From positions 111,246 through 175,245 of the forward strand of contig NZ_CAMAPC010000006.1 of assembly GCF_945859825.1 (NCBI RefSeq): 64,000 nucleotides of DNA, written 5' to 3'. Position numbers and translations under genes: made by a program. The stretch comes from Pseudoalteromonas holothuriae. GTDB lineage: Bacteria > Pseudomonadota > Gammaproteobacteria > Enterobacterales > Alteromonadaceae. Under the pieces are notes generated by a model that was given only the letters and a program-made list of their open reading frames with translations, searched no databases and was not told the origin of the DNA. Positions 18,714 through 27,759 of this stretch are shown here, piece after piece. Every line of letters starts with the position of its first letter. The stretch's first letter is position 1.

Positions 18714-18735
18714 ATAACAGTATCTAGTCAATATG

Positions 18736-18761
18736 AAAAAGCACCTTTGGGTGCTTTTTTT
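18736..18761 (+). terminator. Rho-independent terminator after sapC-like gene
   Basis: Stem GCACC (18741-18745) / GGTGC (18750-18754) with loop TTTG, five A's before and seven T's after. Confidence 0.92.
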
Positions 18762-18883
18762 GTGCCTACAAAAAGAAAACAACAGTTTGTCGTATTTTGT
18801 TGCAAGTTAATATCTTAGCAATCAAATTGATAATAGCGTGGTAAGTGACAACTCATCCAAATTACATATCTACCGAGGAAATA

Positions 18884-19918
18884 ATGAAGAAAAAAAGTAT
18901 GCTTATTTCAATGTTAGGTCTTTGCATGGCCTTGGCAAGTAATGTCTTTGCGCAAACCAAGCCCATCGCTATTGCTATTCATGGCGGAGCTGGAACAATT
19001 GACAAAAGTCTTTTTAGTGAAGAGCAAGAAGCGGCGTATCGCGCTAAGTTAACAGAGGCTGTTGAGGCTGGTTTTAAGGTGCTTGAAGCCGGAGGTGAAA
19101 GTTTAGATGCCATTACTCGCGCGATTAATATTCTGGAAAACTCGCCATTTTTCAATGCTGGTAAAGGGGCTGTATATACTTATGACGGTGCTCACGAGCT
19201 TGATGCATCCATTATGGATGGTAGAGACAGACAAGCTGGCGCTATTGCAGGTGTAAAGCACATTAAAAATCCAATTGATTTGGCCAGAGTCGTTATGACA
19301 GATTCGGTGCATGTATTACTCAGCGGTGAGGGGGCAGAACAGTTTGCTAAACAACAGGGTTTTAAATTTGTTGACAATCATTATTTTGACACCCCACATA
19401 GATTTGAAGCACTGAAAAAAGCCAAACAAAAACTTGATGCAAAAAAAGTGGATTCTAAGTCATACAAGGCTGCACATAACGCTTTACCAGCTCAATACAA
19501 AATGGGCACAGTGGGTGCCGTAGCACTGGATAAACAGGGCAATTTAGCAGCCGGTACTTCGACGGGGGGAATGACTGCCAAACGCTTTGGTCGCATCGGA
19601 GACTCACCTGTGATTGGTGCTGGCACTTTTGCTGATAATCGTTCTTGTGCGGTATCAGCAACGGGTCATGGAGAGTATTTTATTCGTTATAGTGTTGCCA
19701 GTGATATTTGTGCCAGAGTTGCGTACCAAAAGCTATCAATTGCACAGGCTGGGGATGAAGTTATCCACAATGTGCTAGCCCCAGTTGGTGGTACAGGCGG
19801 TGTTATTATTGTTGATAGGCAGGGCAATATCAGTATGCCATTTAATACCAAAGGTATGTATCGGGCCAGCAAGTCTAGTTCACAAAAAACTTATGTGGGT
19901 ATTTTTAAAAACGATTGA
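18884..19918 (+). CDS. isoaspartyl peptidase / plant-type L-asparaginase, exported
   Basis: This is an Ntn-hydrolase of the isoaspartyl peptidase/asparaginase-2 family, 344 residues from the ATG at 18884. That start is preferred to the upstream GTG at 18845 because it gives a clean signal peptide (MKKKSMLISMLGLCMALASNVFA) and has GAGG ten bases upstream. Family landmarks are AIHGGAGTI at the mature N-terminus, NAGKGAVYTYDGAHELDASIMDG, and the autocleavage site before the nucleophilic T209 in MGTVGAVAL, followed by GTSTGGMTAK and GAGTFADN. The precursor would self-cleave into alpha and beta subunits and remove isoaspartyl residues from peptides in the periplasm. A terminator follows. Confidence 0.9.
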   Translation: MKKKSMLISMLGLCMALASNVFAQTKPIAIAIHGGAGTIDKSLFSEEQEAAYRAKLTEAVEAGFKVLEAGGESLDAITRAINILENSPFFNAGKGAVYTYDGAHELDASIMDGRDRQAGAIAGVKHIKNPIDLARVVMTDSVHVLLSGEGAEQFAKQQGFKFVDNHYFDTPHRFEALKKAKQKLDAKKVDSKSYKAAHNALPAQYKMGTVGAVALDKQGNLAAGTSTGGMTAKRFGRIGDSPVIGAGTFADNRSCAVSATGHGEYFIRYSVASDICARVAYQKLSIAQAGDEVIHNVLAPVGGTGGVIIVDRQGNISMPFNTKGMYRASKSSSQKTYVGIFKND

Positions 19919-19940
19919 AAAAACAGGCAATTCCATACAC

Positions 19941-19971
19941 GCCAGCTATAGTTAAAATGCTGGCTTTTTTT
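19941..19971 (+). terminator. Rho-independent terminator
   Basis: Stem GCCAGC (19941-19946) / GCTGGC (19959-19964) followed by seven T's. Confidence 0.88.
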
Positions 19972-19988
19972 AAATGGAGCAAATAATT

Positions 19989-20417
19989 ATGCAATCGATT
20001 AAAGTGGCCGATTACTTAAATCATCGCCCTGTTACTTTTACGGTAGAGATGCGAATAGAATCTGCGGTCGAAAAACTATTACAAAGTGCGCAGTCAGGTG
20101 GACCGGTTATTGATAATAATAAACGTGTGATTGGTTTTTTGTCTGAACAAGACTGTTTGAGAAAAATGTTAGAAGCAACCTATCAAAATGAATCACACAG
20201 TGTAGTAGGTGATGTCATGACAGCGAACCCAGTGTGTGTCAGCCCACATGATAGCATTGTTCAAATCGCTGATAAAATGACAGTAAATAAGCCTAAACTT
20301 TACCCTGTTGTTGGTGAGGAAGGGGTGTTGATGGGGGTGATAAGTCGGGCTAATGTGTTGCTCGCAATTGATAAACACTTGCACGATGCTTATGCATCTG
20401 GCCATCGGTTTGTTTGA
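19989..20417 (+). CDS. small protein with two CBS domains
   Basis: This protein has 142 residues from the ATG at 19989; an in-frame ATG at 19974 lies at the tail of the preceding terminator and lacks a ribosome site, whereas GGAGC precedes the second. Two CBS motifs fill the protein (KVADYLNHRPVTFTVEM...GGPVIDNNKRVIGFLSEQD and VGDVMTANPVCVSPHDSI...YPVVGEEGVLMGVISRANVL). CBS pairs usually bind adenine nucleotides and act as energy or signal sensors. Nothing in the sequence identifies its partner. A second CBS protein is at 39964-40557. Confidence 0.85.
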   Translation: MQSIKVADYLNHRPVTFTVEMRIESAVEKLLQSAQSGGPVIDNNKRVIGFLSEQDCLRKMLEATYQNESHSVVGDVMTANPVCVSPHDSIVQIADKMTVNKPKLYPVVGEEGVLMGVISRANVLLAIDKHLHDAYASGHRFV

Positions 20418-20533
20418 ATTAGAGTATAGTTTTTAATACTTACAGCGAGATATTCTGCGTTAGAGCATAGGCTCAGTGAACGGTTTTTGATACAATACGC
20501 GCTCTTAAATTAACGATAAATAGGTAGTGTGTA

Positions 20534-23500
20534 GTGAGTGTAGGACCGCTGTTTGCTGGGCTAACGTCTTGTCTAAAGAAAGATCAGTTTATTCTTAAAA
20601 AGCGTTTGCATGGCGCAAATAAAATTGTAGATGCGGATAAACAAAGCAAAGTGGTTGCCACGATAGAAGAGGCAATTGCAAAAAGTCAGTCACTCAAAGT
20701 TCAACGCACCGAGCAACTACCTAACGTTTCTTACCCTGAACAGCTTCCTGTAAGCCAGAAAAAAGATGATATTAAAGCCGCAATTGCAAAGCATCAGGTG
20801 GTGATTGTAGCAGGTGAAACAGGGTCAGGTAAAACGACCCAGTTACCTAAAATATGTTTGGAGCTTGGTCGAGGTGTAGATGGCTACATTGGTCATACTC
20901 AGCCTAGAAGGCTAGCTGCTCGTACCGTTGCCAACCGTATTGCTGATGAGCTTGATTGTGAATTGGGACAGCAAGTTGGTTTTAAAATTCGTTTTAGCGA
21001 TCAGGTGTCAGATAATACTTATGTAAAGTTAATGACTGATGGTATTTTGCTGGCAGAGATTCAACAAGACCGATACCTTAATCAATATGATACGATCATC
21101 ATAGATGAGGCACATGAGCGTAGCTTAAACATTGACTTTATTTTAGGCTACTTAAAAAACTTATTGCCTAAACGACCTGATCTTAAAGTAATTATTACTT
21201 CAGCAACCATTGATCCTGAACGGTTTTCTAATCATTTTGATAATGCCCCAATTATTGAAGTGTCGGGACGTACTTACCCTGTTGAAGTAAGGTATAAGCC
21301 TGTACTAGATACTGCGAGCAATGACAGCGAAGCACAAAATGATCAGCTACAAGGTATATTTGATGCAGTTGATGAGCTGTGCAATGAAGGTCCCGGCGAT
21401 ATTTTAATTTTTATGAATGGCGAACGGGAAATTCGTGATACGGCTGATGCACTGAGTAAACGTAACCTTAAAGGGGTAGAAGTATTACCTTTGTATGCGC
21501 GTTTATCTAATGCCGAACAAAACCGTATTTTTGCAGCGCATAGCCAACGAAGAATTGTATTGTCGACCAACGTGGCAGAAACGTCGTTAACGGTGCCAGG
21601 TATTCGCTATGTGATAGACCCAGGTACAGCTAGAATAAGCCGCTACAGCTATCGTACTAAAGTACAACGATTACCTATTGAAGCTATCTCGCAAGCGAGT
21701 GCAAACCAGCGCAAAGGTCGTTGTGGTCGTGTGGAAGCAGGCATTTGTATTAGGCTTTATTCAGAGGAAGACTTTTTATCACGTCCTGAATTTACAGACC
21801 CTGAAATATTAAGAACGAACCTTGCCTCGGTTATATTACAAATGCTTGGACTTGGCTTGGGTGATATTACTCAGTTTCCGTTTGTACAAGCGCCTGATAG
21901 CCGTAATATTAATGACGGTATTGCACTATTAGAAGAGCTGGAGGCGGTACATCCGAGCAAGCGCCGCCACAGCACTAAATTAACACCATCTGGGCGAACA
22001 TTGAGTCGCTTACCGATTGATCCGCGCTTAGCAAAAATGGTGTTTAGTGCAGATAAATTAGGGGCATTAACAGAGGTGATAGTTATTGTTGCGGCTCTAT
22101 CTATTCAAGACCCCCGAGAGCGCCCACAAGATAAACGTAATGGAGCTGACGAAAAGCATGCCCGTTTTGAACACCCAGACTCAGATTTTGTGTCATTTTT
22201 GAATCTATGGTATTACATCGAGCAGCAACAGCATGAGTTGACACGAGGACAATTTCGTAAGCTATGTCAAAAGGATTTTTTGTCTTACATGCGCATTCGA
22301 GAATGGCAAGATATTGTGTACCAATTGAACACCATTTGCCAAGAAATGAATATGCAACACAGTGACAACCAAGCAGAGCTTGATAACGTCCATCAAGCCT
22401 TATTAAGTGGTATGTTAAGTCACATTGCTGCAAAAGATGAAAAGCAGCATTATAAAGGGGCGCGCAATAGTTTAATTCATATTTTCCCCGGCTCTAGTTT
22501 ATTTAAGAAAAGCCCGAAATGGTTAATGTCGGCCGAGTTGGTCGAAACCAGTAAACTCTACGCACGAATGAATGCCAAAATAGATGTTAACTGGATCGCG
22601 CCACTGGCTCAGCATGTGGTTAAACGTAGTTTTAGTGAGCCACATTGGGAGAAAAAGCCTGGTTGTATTATTGCCTTTGAACAGCAAACTTTGTTTGGAC
22701 TTATTATTGTTGCGCGTAAACGTACTGTGTATAGCCAAATAGAGCCAAAGTTATGCCGTGAGCTTTTCATTAAAGAAGCGTTAGTTACTCATCAACTTGG
22801 ACAAAGTGAAGGCTTTTTGCAGCATAACCAAGCATTGATCGATGATATTCAGGTGCTTGAACAAAAAGCACGACGTCGAGATATCTTGGTAGATGAACAA
22901 ACTTTATTTGAGTTTTACGACCAGCGTATCCCAGAAGATGTGTGTACACGTGCTGGCTTTAATCATTGGTGGAAAAAACAAAAGCAAAAAGATAAGCACT
23001 TTTTGCACATGAGCAAAGCATTGTTGATGCAGCACAACGCTCAGCAAATCACTGAATTTGATTATCCAGATGTGTGGCATCAAGGTAATTTGATGCTGCC
23101 ACTGGAGTATCATTTTGAGCCGGGGCAAGCCGTTGATGGTGTTATGGTGAATATTCCCATAGCACTTTTAAACCAAGTAAGTCAACAAGGTTTTGATTGG
23201 CATGTGCCCGCATTTCGACATGAATTAATCTGTGGTCTGATCAAGAGCTTGCCTAAAAACTTACGCCGCAACTTTGTGCCTGCACCAAATTATGCAGATG
23301 CTGTATTAGCCGCACTAGAGCCAATGCAGGGCGCGCTGTTAGATTGCTTAGCAAACCGCTTGTTGCGTATGACTGGTGTAAAAGTTGAACAACAAGAGTG
23401 GGATCTTAATGCGTTAGACCCACACTTAAAAATACAATTTCAAGTGATAGGGGATGATAACGAAGTTATTGCGCATGGTTTTGACTTGCAAGTGCTAAAA

Positions 23501-24418
23501 GATAAGCTGCAAGGTAGAGTATCGGATACACTGTCTAAAGTCGCTCAACAAGGCATTGAGCAGCAAGATATTACGCATTGGCAATTTGGTAAGCTTCCGA
23601 ACGAATATACCAAAAAGCAAGGAAACTACGAGATAAAAGCATTTCCGGCTTTGGTTGATAAAAAGACCAGTGCGGCGATAGAGCTTTTTGATAACCCCTT
23701 AAAAGCAGCTGTGCAGCATCAAAAAGGGTTGCGCAGGTTAGTATTGTTAAATGTGCCTTCACCGATTAAATATTTGCAGCAACACTTGCCTAATAAAGCG
23801 AAGTTAGGACTTTACTTTAATCCATTTGGAAAAGTACAAGATTTGATTGATGACTGCATTGCTGCTGGTGTTGATTCATTACTTGATGAGCATAACGATA
23901 TTCGTGATGAGCAGGCGTTTGAGCAGGTAAAAGAGCGCATTCGCGGTGATCTTGGCGATGTTGTTGTGAGTATTGCTACTCAAGTAGAGCAAGTATTAAG
24001 TATTGCCCATGCGATTAACAAACGTATGAAGGGGCGTGTTGACTTAACGATGATCACAGCGCATGGAGATATTAAATCACAGTTAGAGCTACTTATTTTT
24101 AAAGGATTTGTAAGTCAGCATGGGGCAAATAAACTATCAGATTTATTACGGTACATGAAAGCGGTTGAAAAGCGTTTAGAAAAATTGCCAGTAGACCCTA
24201 ACCGAGATAGGTTATGTGTTTTAGAGTTAGAAAAAGTAGCACAAGCTTATCAAAAAGTGGTAGCGCGTGTTCCAAACGGCTACCCACTACCAAATGATGT
24301 TCAAGATATTTTTTGGATGCAACAAGAGTTGCGAGTTTCACTATTTGCGCAAACACTTGGCACGCCTTACCCCATCTCCGCTAAACGGGTGATGAATGCG
24401 TTAAAGGACTGTGAATAA
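20534..24418 (+). CDS. hrpA: ATP-dependent RNA helicase HrpA
   Basis: This DEAH-box helicase has 1294 residues, the usual length of HrpA. Walker A is GETGSGKTTQLPK near residue 95 and the DEAH motif is DEAHERS near 191. Motif III is SATID, motif VI QRKGRCGRV, then the helicase-associated region and the long HrpA-specific C-terminal domain (DUF3418) ending about 1290. In Escherichia coli HrpA acts in mRNA processing and in resolving stalled ribosomes. The start is GTG at 20534; the N-terminal segment FILKKRLHGANK lines up with the E. coli protein, which supports it. It stands alone, with 116 bp upstream. Confidence 0.95.
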   Translation: MSVGPLFAGLTSCLKKDQFILKKRLHGANKIVDADKQSKVVATIEEAIAKSQSLKVQRTEQLPNVSYPEQLPVSQKKDDIKAAIAKHQVVIVAGETGSGKTTQLPKICLELGRGVDGYIGHTQPRRLAARTVANRIADELDCELGQQVGFKIRFSDQVSDNTYVKLMTDGILLAEIQQDRYLNQYDTIIIDEAHERSLNIDFILGYLKNLLPKRPDLKVIITSATIDPERFSNHFDNAPIIEVSGRTYPVEVRYKPVLDTASNDSEAQNDQLQGIFDAVDELCNEGPGDILIFMNGEREIRDTADALSKRNLKGVEVLPLYARLSNAEQNRIFAAHSQRRIVLSTNVAETSLTVPGIRYVIDPGTARISRYSYRTKVQRLPIEAISQASANQRKGRCGRVEAGICIRLYSEEDFLSRPEFTDPEILRTNLASVILQMLGLGLGDITQFPFVQAPDSRNINDGIALLEELEAVHPSKRRHSTKLTPSGRTLSRLPIDPRLAKMVFSADKLGALTEVIVIVAALSIQDPRERPQDKRNGADEKHARFEHPDSDFVSFLNLWYYIEQQQHELTRGQFRKLCQKDFLSYMRIREWQDIVYQLNTICQEMNMQHSDNQAELDNVHQALLSGMLSHIAAKDEKQHYKGARNSLIHIFPGSSLFKKSPKWLMSAELVETSKLYARMNAKIDVNWIAPLAQHVVKRSFSEPHWEKKPGCIIAFEQQTLFGLIIVARKRTVYSQIEPKLCRELFIKEALVTHQLGQSEGFLQHNQALIDDIQVLEQKARRRDILVDEQTLFEFYDQRIPEDVCTRAGFNHWWKKQKQKDKHFLHMSKALLMQHNAQQITEFDYPDVWHQGNLMLPLEYHFEPGQAVDGVMVNIPIALLNQVSQQGFDWHVPAFRHELICGLIKSLPKNLRRNFVPAPNYADAVLAALEPMQGALLDCLANRLLRMTGVKVEQQEWDLNALDPHLKIQFQVIGDDNEVIAHGFDLQVLKDKLQGRVSDTLSKVAQQGIEQQDITHWQFGKLPNEYTKKQGNYEIKAFPALVDKKTSAAIELFDNPLKAAVQHQKGLRRLVLLNVPSPIKYLQQHLPNKAKLGLYFNPFGKVQDLIDDCIAAGVDSLLDEHNDIRDEQAFEQVKERIRGDLGDVVVSIATQVEQVLSIAHAINKRMKGRVDLTMITAHGDIKSQLELLIFKGFVSQHGANKLSDLLRYMKAVEKRLEKLPVDPNRDRLCVLELEKVAQAYQKVVARVPNGYPLPNDVQDIFWMQQELRVSLFAQTLGTPYPISAKRVMNALKDCE

Positions 24419-24476
24419 TTGCTGATTAAGCTTGCAATTTACTCCAAGCCAATTACCTTATTAAGAGGAACTATTT

Positions 24477-24890
24477 TTGGATTTTGAAAAGGAAGTGACA
24501 TCAACTATGTCCACTCAAGAACAAAGGAATAACACACCACATGTACTTGTGGTTGATGACGAATATTTTAACTTTGAAATGTTGAGCATGGCTTTATCTG
24601 ATGCTTTTAGGTTAAGTTATGCTGATTCAGGTAAAAGCTGCTTATCCAATGCGATAGCACACAAACCCGATGCTATATTGTTAGACGTTTGTATGCCGGG
24701 GCTAGATGGGTATGATACCTGCCGGATGTTAAAAAATACGCCAGAAACCAAGGATATTCCTGTTGTGATGGTATCAGGCTTAGAATCAGAGCAAGAGCAA
24801 CAAGCAGGGTATGAAGCTGGTTGTGATGCTTATGTGATAAAGCCATTTGCCATTCAGTCCTTATTAGAAAAACTAAAATCAATGGTTTAA
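24477..24890 (+). CDS. single-domain response regulator (receiver only)
   Basis: This CheY-like receiver has 137 residues. The acidic pair is in VVDDEYFNFE, the phosphorylated aspartate in LLDVCMPGLDGYD, the switch Ser in VMVSGLE and the lysine in YVIKPFA. There is no output domain. The start could be TTG 24477 (GAGG nine bases upstream) or ATG 24507. A PilZ gene follows after 10 bp, so the two are probably co-transcribed and may form a signalling pair linking phosphorylation to cyclic-di-GMP binding. Confidence 0.85.
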   Translation: MDFEKEVTSTMSTQEQRNNTPHVLVVDDEYFNFEMLSMALSDAFRLSYADSGKSCLSNAIAHKPDAILLDVCMPGLDGYDTCRMLKNTPETKDIPVVMVSGLESEQEQQAGYEAGCDAYVIKPFAIQSLLEKLKSMV

Positions 24891-24900
24891 GGGGGAAGTA

Positions 24901-25191
24901 ATGCTGCATGAAGATAAGCGAAGATTTATGCGTATGATGGTAAATGCACAAGCTCGGCTGACATTATTAGAGTCAGGGCTAACGTTTGAAGGCAAATGTC
25001 ATGATTTAAGTGCAACAGGGCTTTCAATAGAAGTAACAGAGCCTGTTGAAGCAAACACGATGATTGAAATACATATTGATTCAACCAGCGATGCTATTCC
25101 TCCATTAAATGCCCATGCAAATGTCGTGCGCTGTGCTCAAGAGCAAGAGGGACAATTTATGCTTGGTCTGGAAATTATCGAATTTAATTAA
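24901..25191 (+). CDS. PilZ-domain protein, cyclic-di-GMP receptor candidate
   Basis: This 96-residue single PilZ domain has the N-terminal RxxxR in DKRRFMRM and the D/NxSxxG motif as DLSATGLSI, both needed for cyclic-di-GMP binding. GGGGGAAG precedes the ATG. Its position directly after a receiver-only regulator suggests a two-gene unit. Another PilZ protein is at 42524-42892 and a diguanylate cyclase at 27760-28782. Confidence 0.85.
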   Translation: MLHEDKRRFMRMMVNAQARLTLLESGLTFEGKCHDLSATGLSIEVTEPVEANTMIEIHIDSTSDAIPPLNAHANVVRCAQEQEGQFMLGLEIIEFN

Positions 25192-25296
25192 CTTTAGCTC
25201 AGAGTAAGACCCTTGATATTGCGACAAATAAATGGCTTAGTAACCAACAAGAAATTTTGTTATGTAGTATGCTACCTGAGCCATTTTTAACTCAGT

Positions 25297-25352
25297 TAAT
25301 GGTCATTTAGCTCGCAAGAATGATCAATTTCTTAATAAAATAGGTATATCGT
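25297..25352 (+). repeat. dispersed repeat, second family, copy 1
   Basis: The segment containing GGTCATTTAGCTCGCAAG and ending TTAATAAAATAGGTATA is similar to 27700-27756 and to the reverse strand of 40557-40628. A further shared piece (GCGACAAATAAATGGCTTAG) lies upstream at about 25221 and has a counterpart at about 27547. The whole gap 25192-25447 holds no gene. Confidence 0.5.
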
Positions 25353-25447
25353 CACTTAATAATGTTGATGAGCTTTTGGTAATATTTATATCTTTGTAAA
25401 CTAACAATCACGTATGGCTTAGCCGTAATCTTAAAGTAAGATAAAAG

Positions 25448-26029
25448 TTAATTTAGTACATTATCAAGTAGTTGTGAGCAAAGTCTGCTGAGTGTTGCTT
25501 GGTTATCACTGGTGCTTGAATAAGTGCGAATACCGTAAATACCCATGACTAAAAATTGAGCACGACTTTTAGCATCAGGCGTACTACTTATTTCTCCATT
25601 ATCAATGGCTTTATCAAGTACGTTTGCCAAAGAGTTTTCAAAGGCATTAAGGTTATTTGCCAATACTTTGCTAACTTCTTTATCTTGTCCATCCACTTCT
25701 GACAAAGTCCTTGTGAGTAAACAAAATTTAGTAGCCTCGTTGTTTGCACAAGGGTGAGTAATATTTTTTAAAAAAGCGCTTAAAGCTGACTTTACATCGT
25801 TATGCTCTGCAACTAATGACTCAAATTGGTCATTTTTATCTTTTTGATATTGCTCTACTGATGCCAGTAACAAACCTTGTTTGTTTTTAAAAGCACAATA
25901 AATTGAGCCAGGGTGCAAACCCGTTGCTTGAGTCAGTTTTTGCATACTAGCTTTACTATAACCGTATTGCATAAATGCAGTCATAGCTTGGCGTAGGACG
26001 TGCTCTTTGTCGAATTCTGCGCTTCTCAT
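25448..26029 (-). CDS. TetR/AcrR-family transcriptional repressor
   Basis: The 193-residue protein has an N-terminal TetR helix-turn-helix at about residues 9-55 (MTAFMQYGYSKASMQKLTQATGLHPGSIYCAFKNKQGLL) and an all-helical ligand domain with two cysteines at about C96 and C103. It is divergent from the ene-reductase gene at 26176, with two near-palindromic operators between them. This is the arrangement of nemR-nemA in enterobacteria, where electrophile modification of the repressor derepresses the reductase. Whether these cysteines sense electrophiles is an inference. Confidence 0.88.
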   Translation of the reverse strand: MRSAEFDKEHVLRQAMTAFMQYGYSKASMQKLTQATGLHPGSIYCAFKNKQGLLLASVEQYQKDKNDQFESLVAEHNDVKSALSAFLKNITHPCANNEATKFCLLTRTLSEVDGQDKEVSKVLANNLNAFENSLANVLDKAIDNGEISSTPDAKSRAQFLVMGIYGIRTYSSTSDNQATLSRLCSQLLDNVLN

Positions 26030-26096
26030 AAATGAAATAGTCTTTAAATGTTGGCTGGGATAATAACTTAACTTGATTATTTATTCAAAAATATAA

Positions 26097-26141
26097 CTTG
26101 AATGAGCATTCAAGAATGTGTATCTTGAACAAACATTCAAA
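26097..26141. promoter_or_regulatory. two TetR-type operators between repressor and ene-reductase genes
   Basis: Operator 1 is CTTGAATGAGCATTCAAG (26097-26114), a perfect 8-bp inverted repeat around AG. Operator 2 is CTTGAACAAACATTCAAA (26124-26141), the same layout with 6 of 8 positions matching. Their starts are 27 bp apart, and a further half site TATTCAAA lies at about 26083. The position between divergent genes fits autorepression plus control of the reductase. Confidence 0.65.
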
Positions 26142-26175
26142 AACTAGCACGTATAAATAATTTTAGCGAGGAATC

Positions 26176-27219
26176 ATGACATCTACTTTATTCAAGTCGT
26201 TAAAGCTCAACGACACGCTTACTTTAAACAACCGCATTTTAATGGCACCTTTAACCCGCTGTATGGCAGATGATGACTTGGTGCCGACAGATACAATGGC
26301 CTCTTATTATGCCCGCAGAGCTGATTCAGGGCTTATAATTAGTGAAGCAACCATTATTCGCCCAGACGGACAAGGGTATCCTAATACACCGGGTCTATTT
26401 AATCAGGCGCAAGTTGATGGCTGGAAAAAAGTGACAACTGCGGTGCACAATGCCGGTGGAAAGATTTTTGCGCAGTTATGGCATGTTGGCCGTGTCGCAC
26501 ATCCGTATTTTTTTGGTGAAGGTGATGTATTGGCACCTTCTGCGATTGGCATTGAAGGTACAGTGCCAAGAATGAGAGACTTACAGTATCAAACGCCCAA
26601 GGAAGCATCTCAAGCGCAAATTAAGCAGTTGGTGCATGATTACGCTAATGCGGCAAAAAATGCCATCGAAGCAGGGTTTGACGGTGTAGAGATCCATGGT
26701 GCTAATGGCTATTTAATTGATCAGTTTTTGCATTATGCATCGAACCAGCGCCAAGATGAATACGGTGAGACACCGGATAACATGGCACGTTTTGCGCTAG
26801 AAGTAGTTGATGCCGTTGTTGATGCTGTGGGTGGTGAACGCGTGGGTTTACGTTTATCACCAGGTGCCTATTTTAATATGGCGCCAGATAATCGAGATAA
26901 AGCGGTGTTTGATTATTTACTATCACAACTCAATAATAAAACGCTTGCCTTTGTACATGTAGGGATTTTTGATGACAGTATGGAATTTGATTATCTGGGC
27001 GGAAAAGCGTCTGATTACATACGAAGTCTCTATAATGGCACACTCGTTGGGGTAGGCGGGTTTACACCCAGTACTGCGGAAGCTGCTCTCAAAGATGAAC
27101 GCTTTGATTTAGTGGCAATAGGCCGCCCATTTATTGCTAACCCAGACTATGTCAGCAAGGTAAAAAGTCAACAACCGCTAACCGCATACAGTGACGATAT
27201 GCTGGCTGAGCTTATCTAA
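26176..27219 (+). CDS. Old Yellow Enzyme family alkene reductase (NemA-like)
   Basis: This 347-residue FMN-dependent ene-reductase begins with LNDTLTLNNRILMAPLTR, has AQLWHVGRVAHP, the catalytic-site block GFDGVEIHGANGYLIDQFL, SNQRQDEYG and the FMN phosphate-binding end VGGFTPSTAEAAL...DLVAIGRPFIANPD. Such enzymes reduce alpha/beta-unsaturated carbonyls, maleimides and nitro compounds with NAD(P)H. GCGAGGA precedes the ATG. Divergent TetR gene and operators suggest induction by electrophiles. A terminator follows at 27271. Confidence 0.92.
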   Translation: MTSTLFKSLKLNDTLTLNNRILMAPLTRCMADDDLVPTDTMASYYARRADSGLIISEATIIRPDGQGYPNTPGLFNQAQVDGWKKVTTAVHNAGGKIFAQLWHVGRVAHPYFFGEGDVLAPSAIGIEGTVPRMRDLQYQTPKEASQAQIKQLVHDYANAAKNAIEAGFDGVEIHGANGYLIDQFLHYASNQRQDEYGETPDNMARFALEVVDAVVDAVGGERVGLRLSPGAYFNMAPDNRDKAVFDYLLSQLNNKTLAFVHVGIFDDSMEFDYLGGKASDYIRSLYNGTLVGVGGFTPSTAEAALKDERFDLVAIGRPFIANPDYVSKVKSQQPLTAYSDDMLAELI

Positions 27220-27270
27220 AAGCAAAGCTACAATAAGCGTTAAGACCGCTTGATTTATAAGCTCAGATTA

Positions 27271-27301
27271 ATCCAATGCATCATAGTGTATTGGATTTTT
27301 T
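27271..27301 (+). terminator. Rho-independent terminator of the ene-reductase gene
   Basis: Stem ATCCAAT (27271-27277) / ATTGGAT (27290-27296) followed by a run of T's to 27301. Mobile repeat copy B begins 14 bp downstream. Confidence 0.8.
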
Positions 27302-27314
27302 GCGTGTAATTCTA

Positions 27315-27517
27315 GGGGCTGTTGATCTTTTAGGTATGAATTTTGTTCAAATCAAAGACTTTTATTGCTAGGAATGGACTATGTTGCATAGTGATCTATG
27401 TTAATCGCCCATGACAGTGCTATTCGGGCATTTCTCTACGTTATCACCTGACTTACATAGAGTAACAATGCGGCGAAGATCCTGCCTTGCCAAAACACAG
27501 CAAAGATCAACACGCCC
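27315..27517 (+). mobile_element. short mobile repeat, copy B (203 bp, diverged)
   Basis: Ends GGGGCTGTTGATCTTT and AAAGATCAACACGCCC are flanked by TA on both sides. The interior is shorter and more diverged than copies A and D but keeps the block ACGTTATCACCTGACTTACA shared by copies A, D and F. Confidence 0.75.
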
Positions 27518-27699
27518 TAATTGTATTAAATAAATGAGCAAAGTTTGCGACAGATAAATGGCTTAGCGACTAGGCAAAATTTGTTTTTGATGATCTATTA
27601 TCACAGAAGCAATGATGGCACTATATGCAAAGTGATAATTAAAAATTTCTGTCTATACTTTTATTTAGGCTTTTTATATGAACAATCTTAGAGGGTTAA

Positions 27700-27756
27700 A
27701 GGCTTTTTTTAGCTCGCTAGCGTGACCAATGTTTTAATAAAATTGGTATAAGGCAA
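27700..27756 (+). repeat. dispersed repeat, second family, copy 2
   Basis: TTTTTTAGCTCGC...GACCAATG followed by TTTTAATAAAATTGGTATAA resembles 25297-25352 and the complement of 40557-40628. It ends a few bases before the diguanylate cyclase start codon, so it forms that gene's leader and may carry its ribosome-binding region. The rest of 27518-27699 holds no gene. Confidence 0.55.
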
Positions 27757-27759
27757 ATT

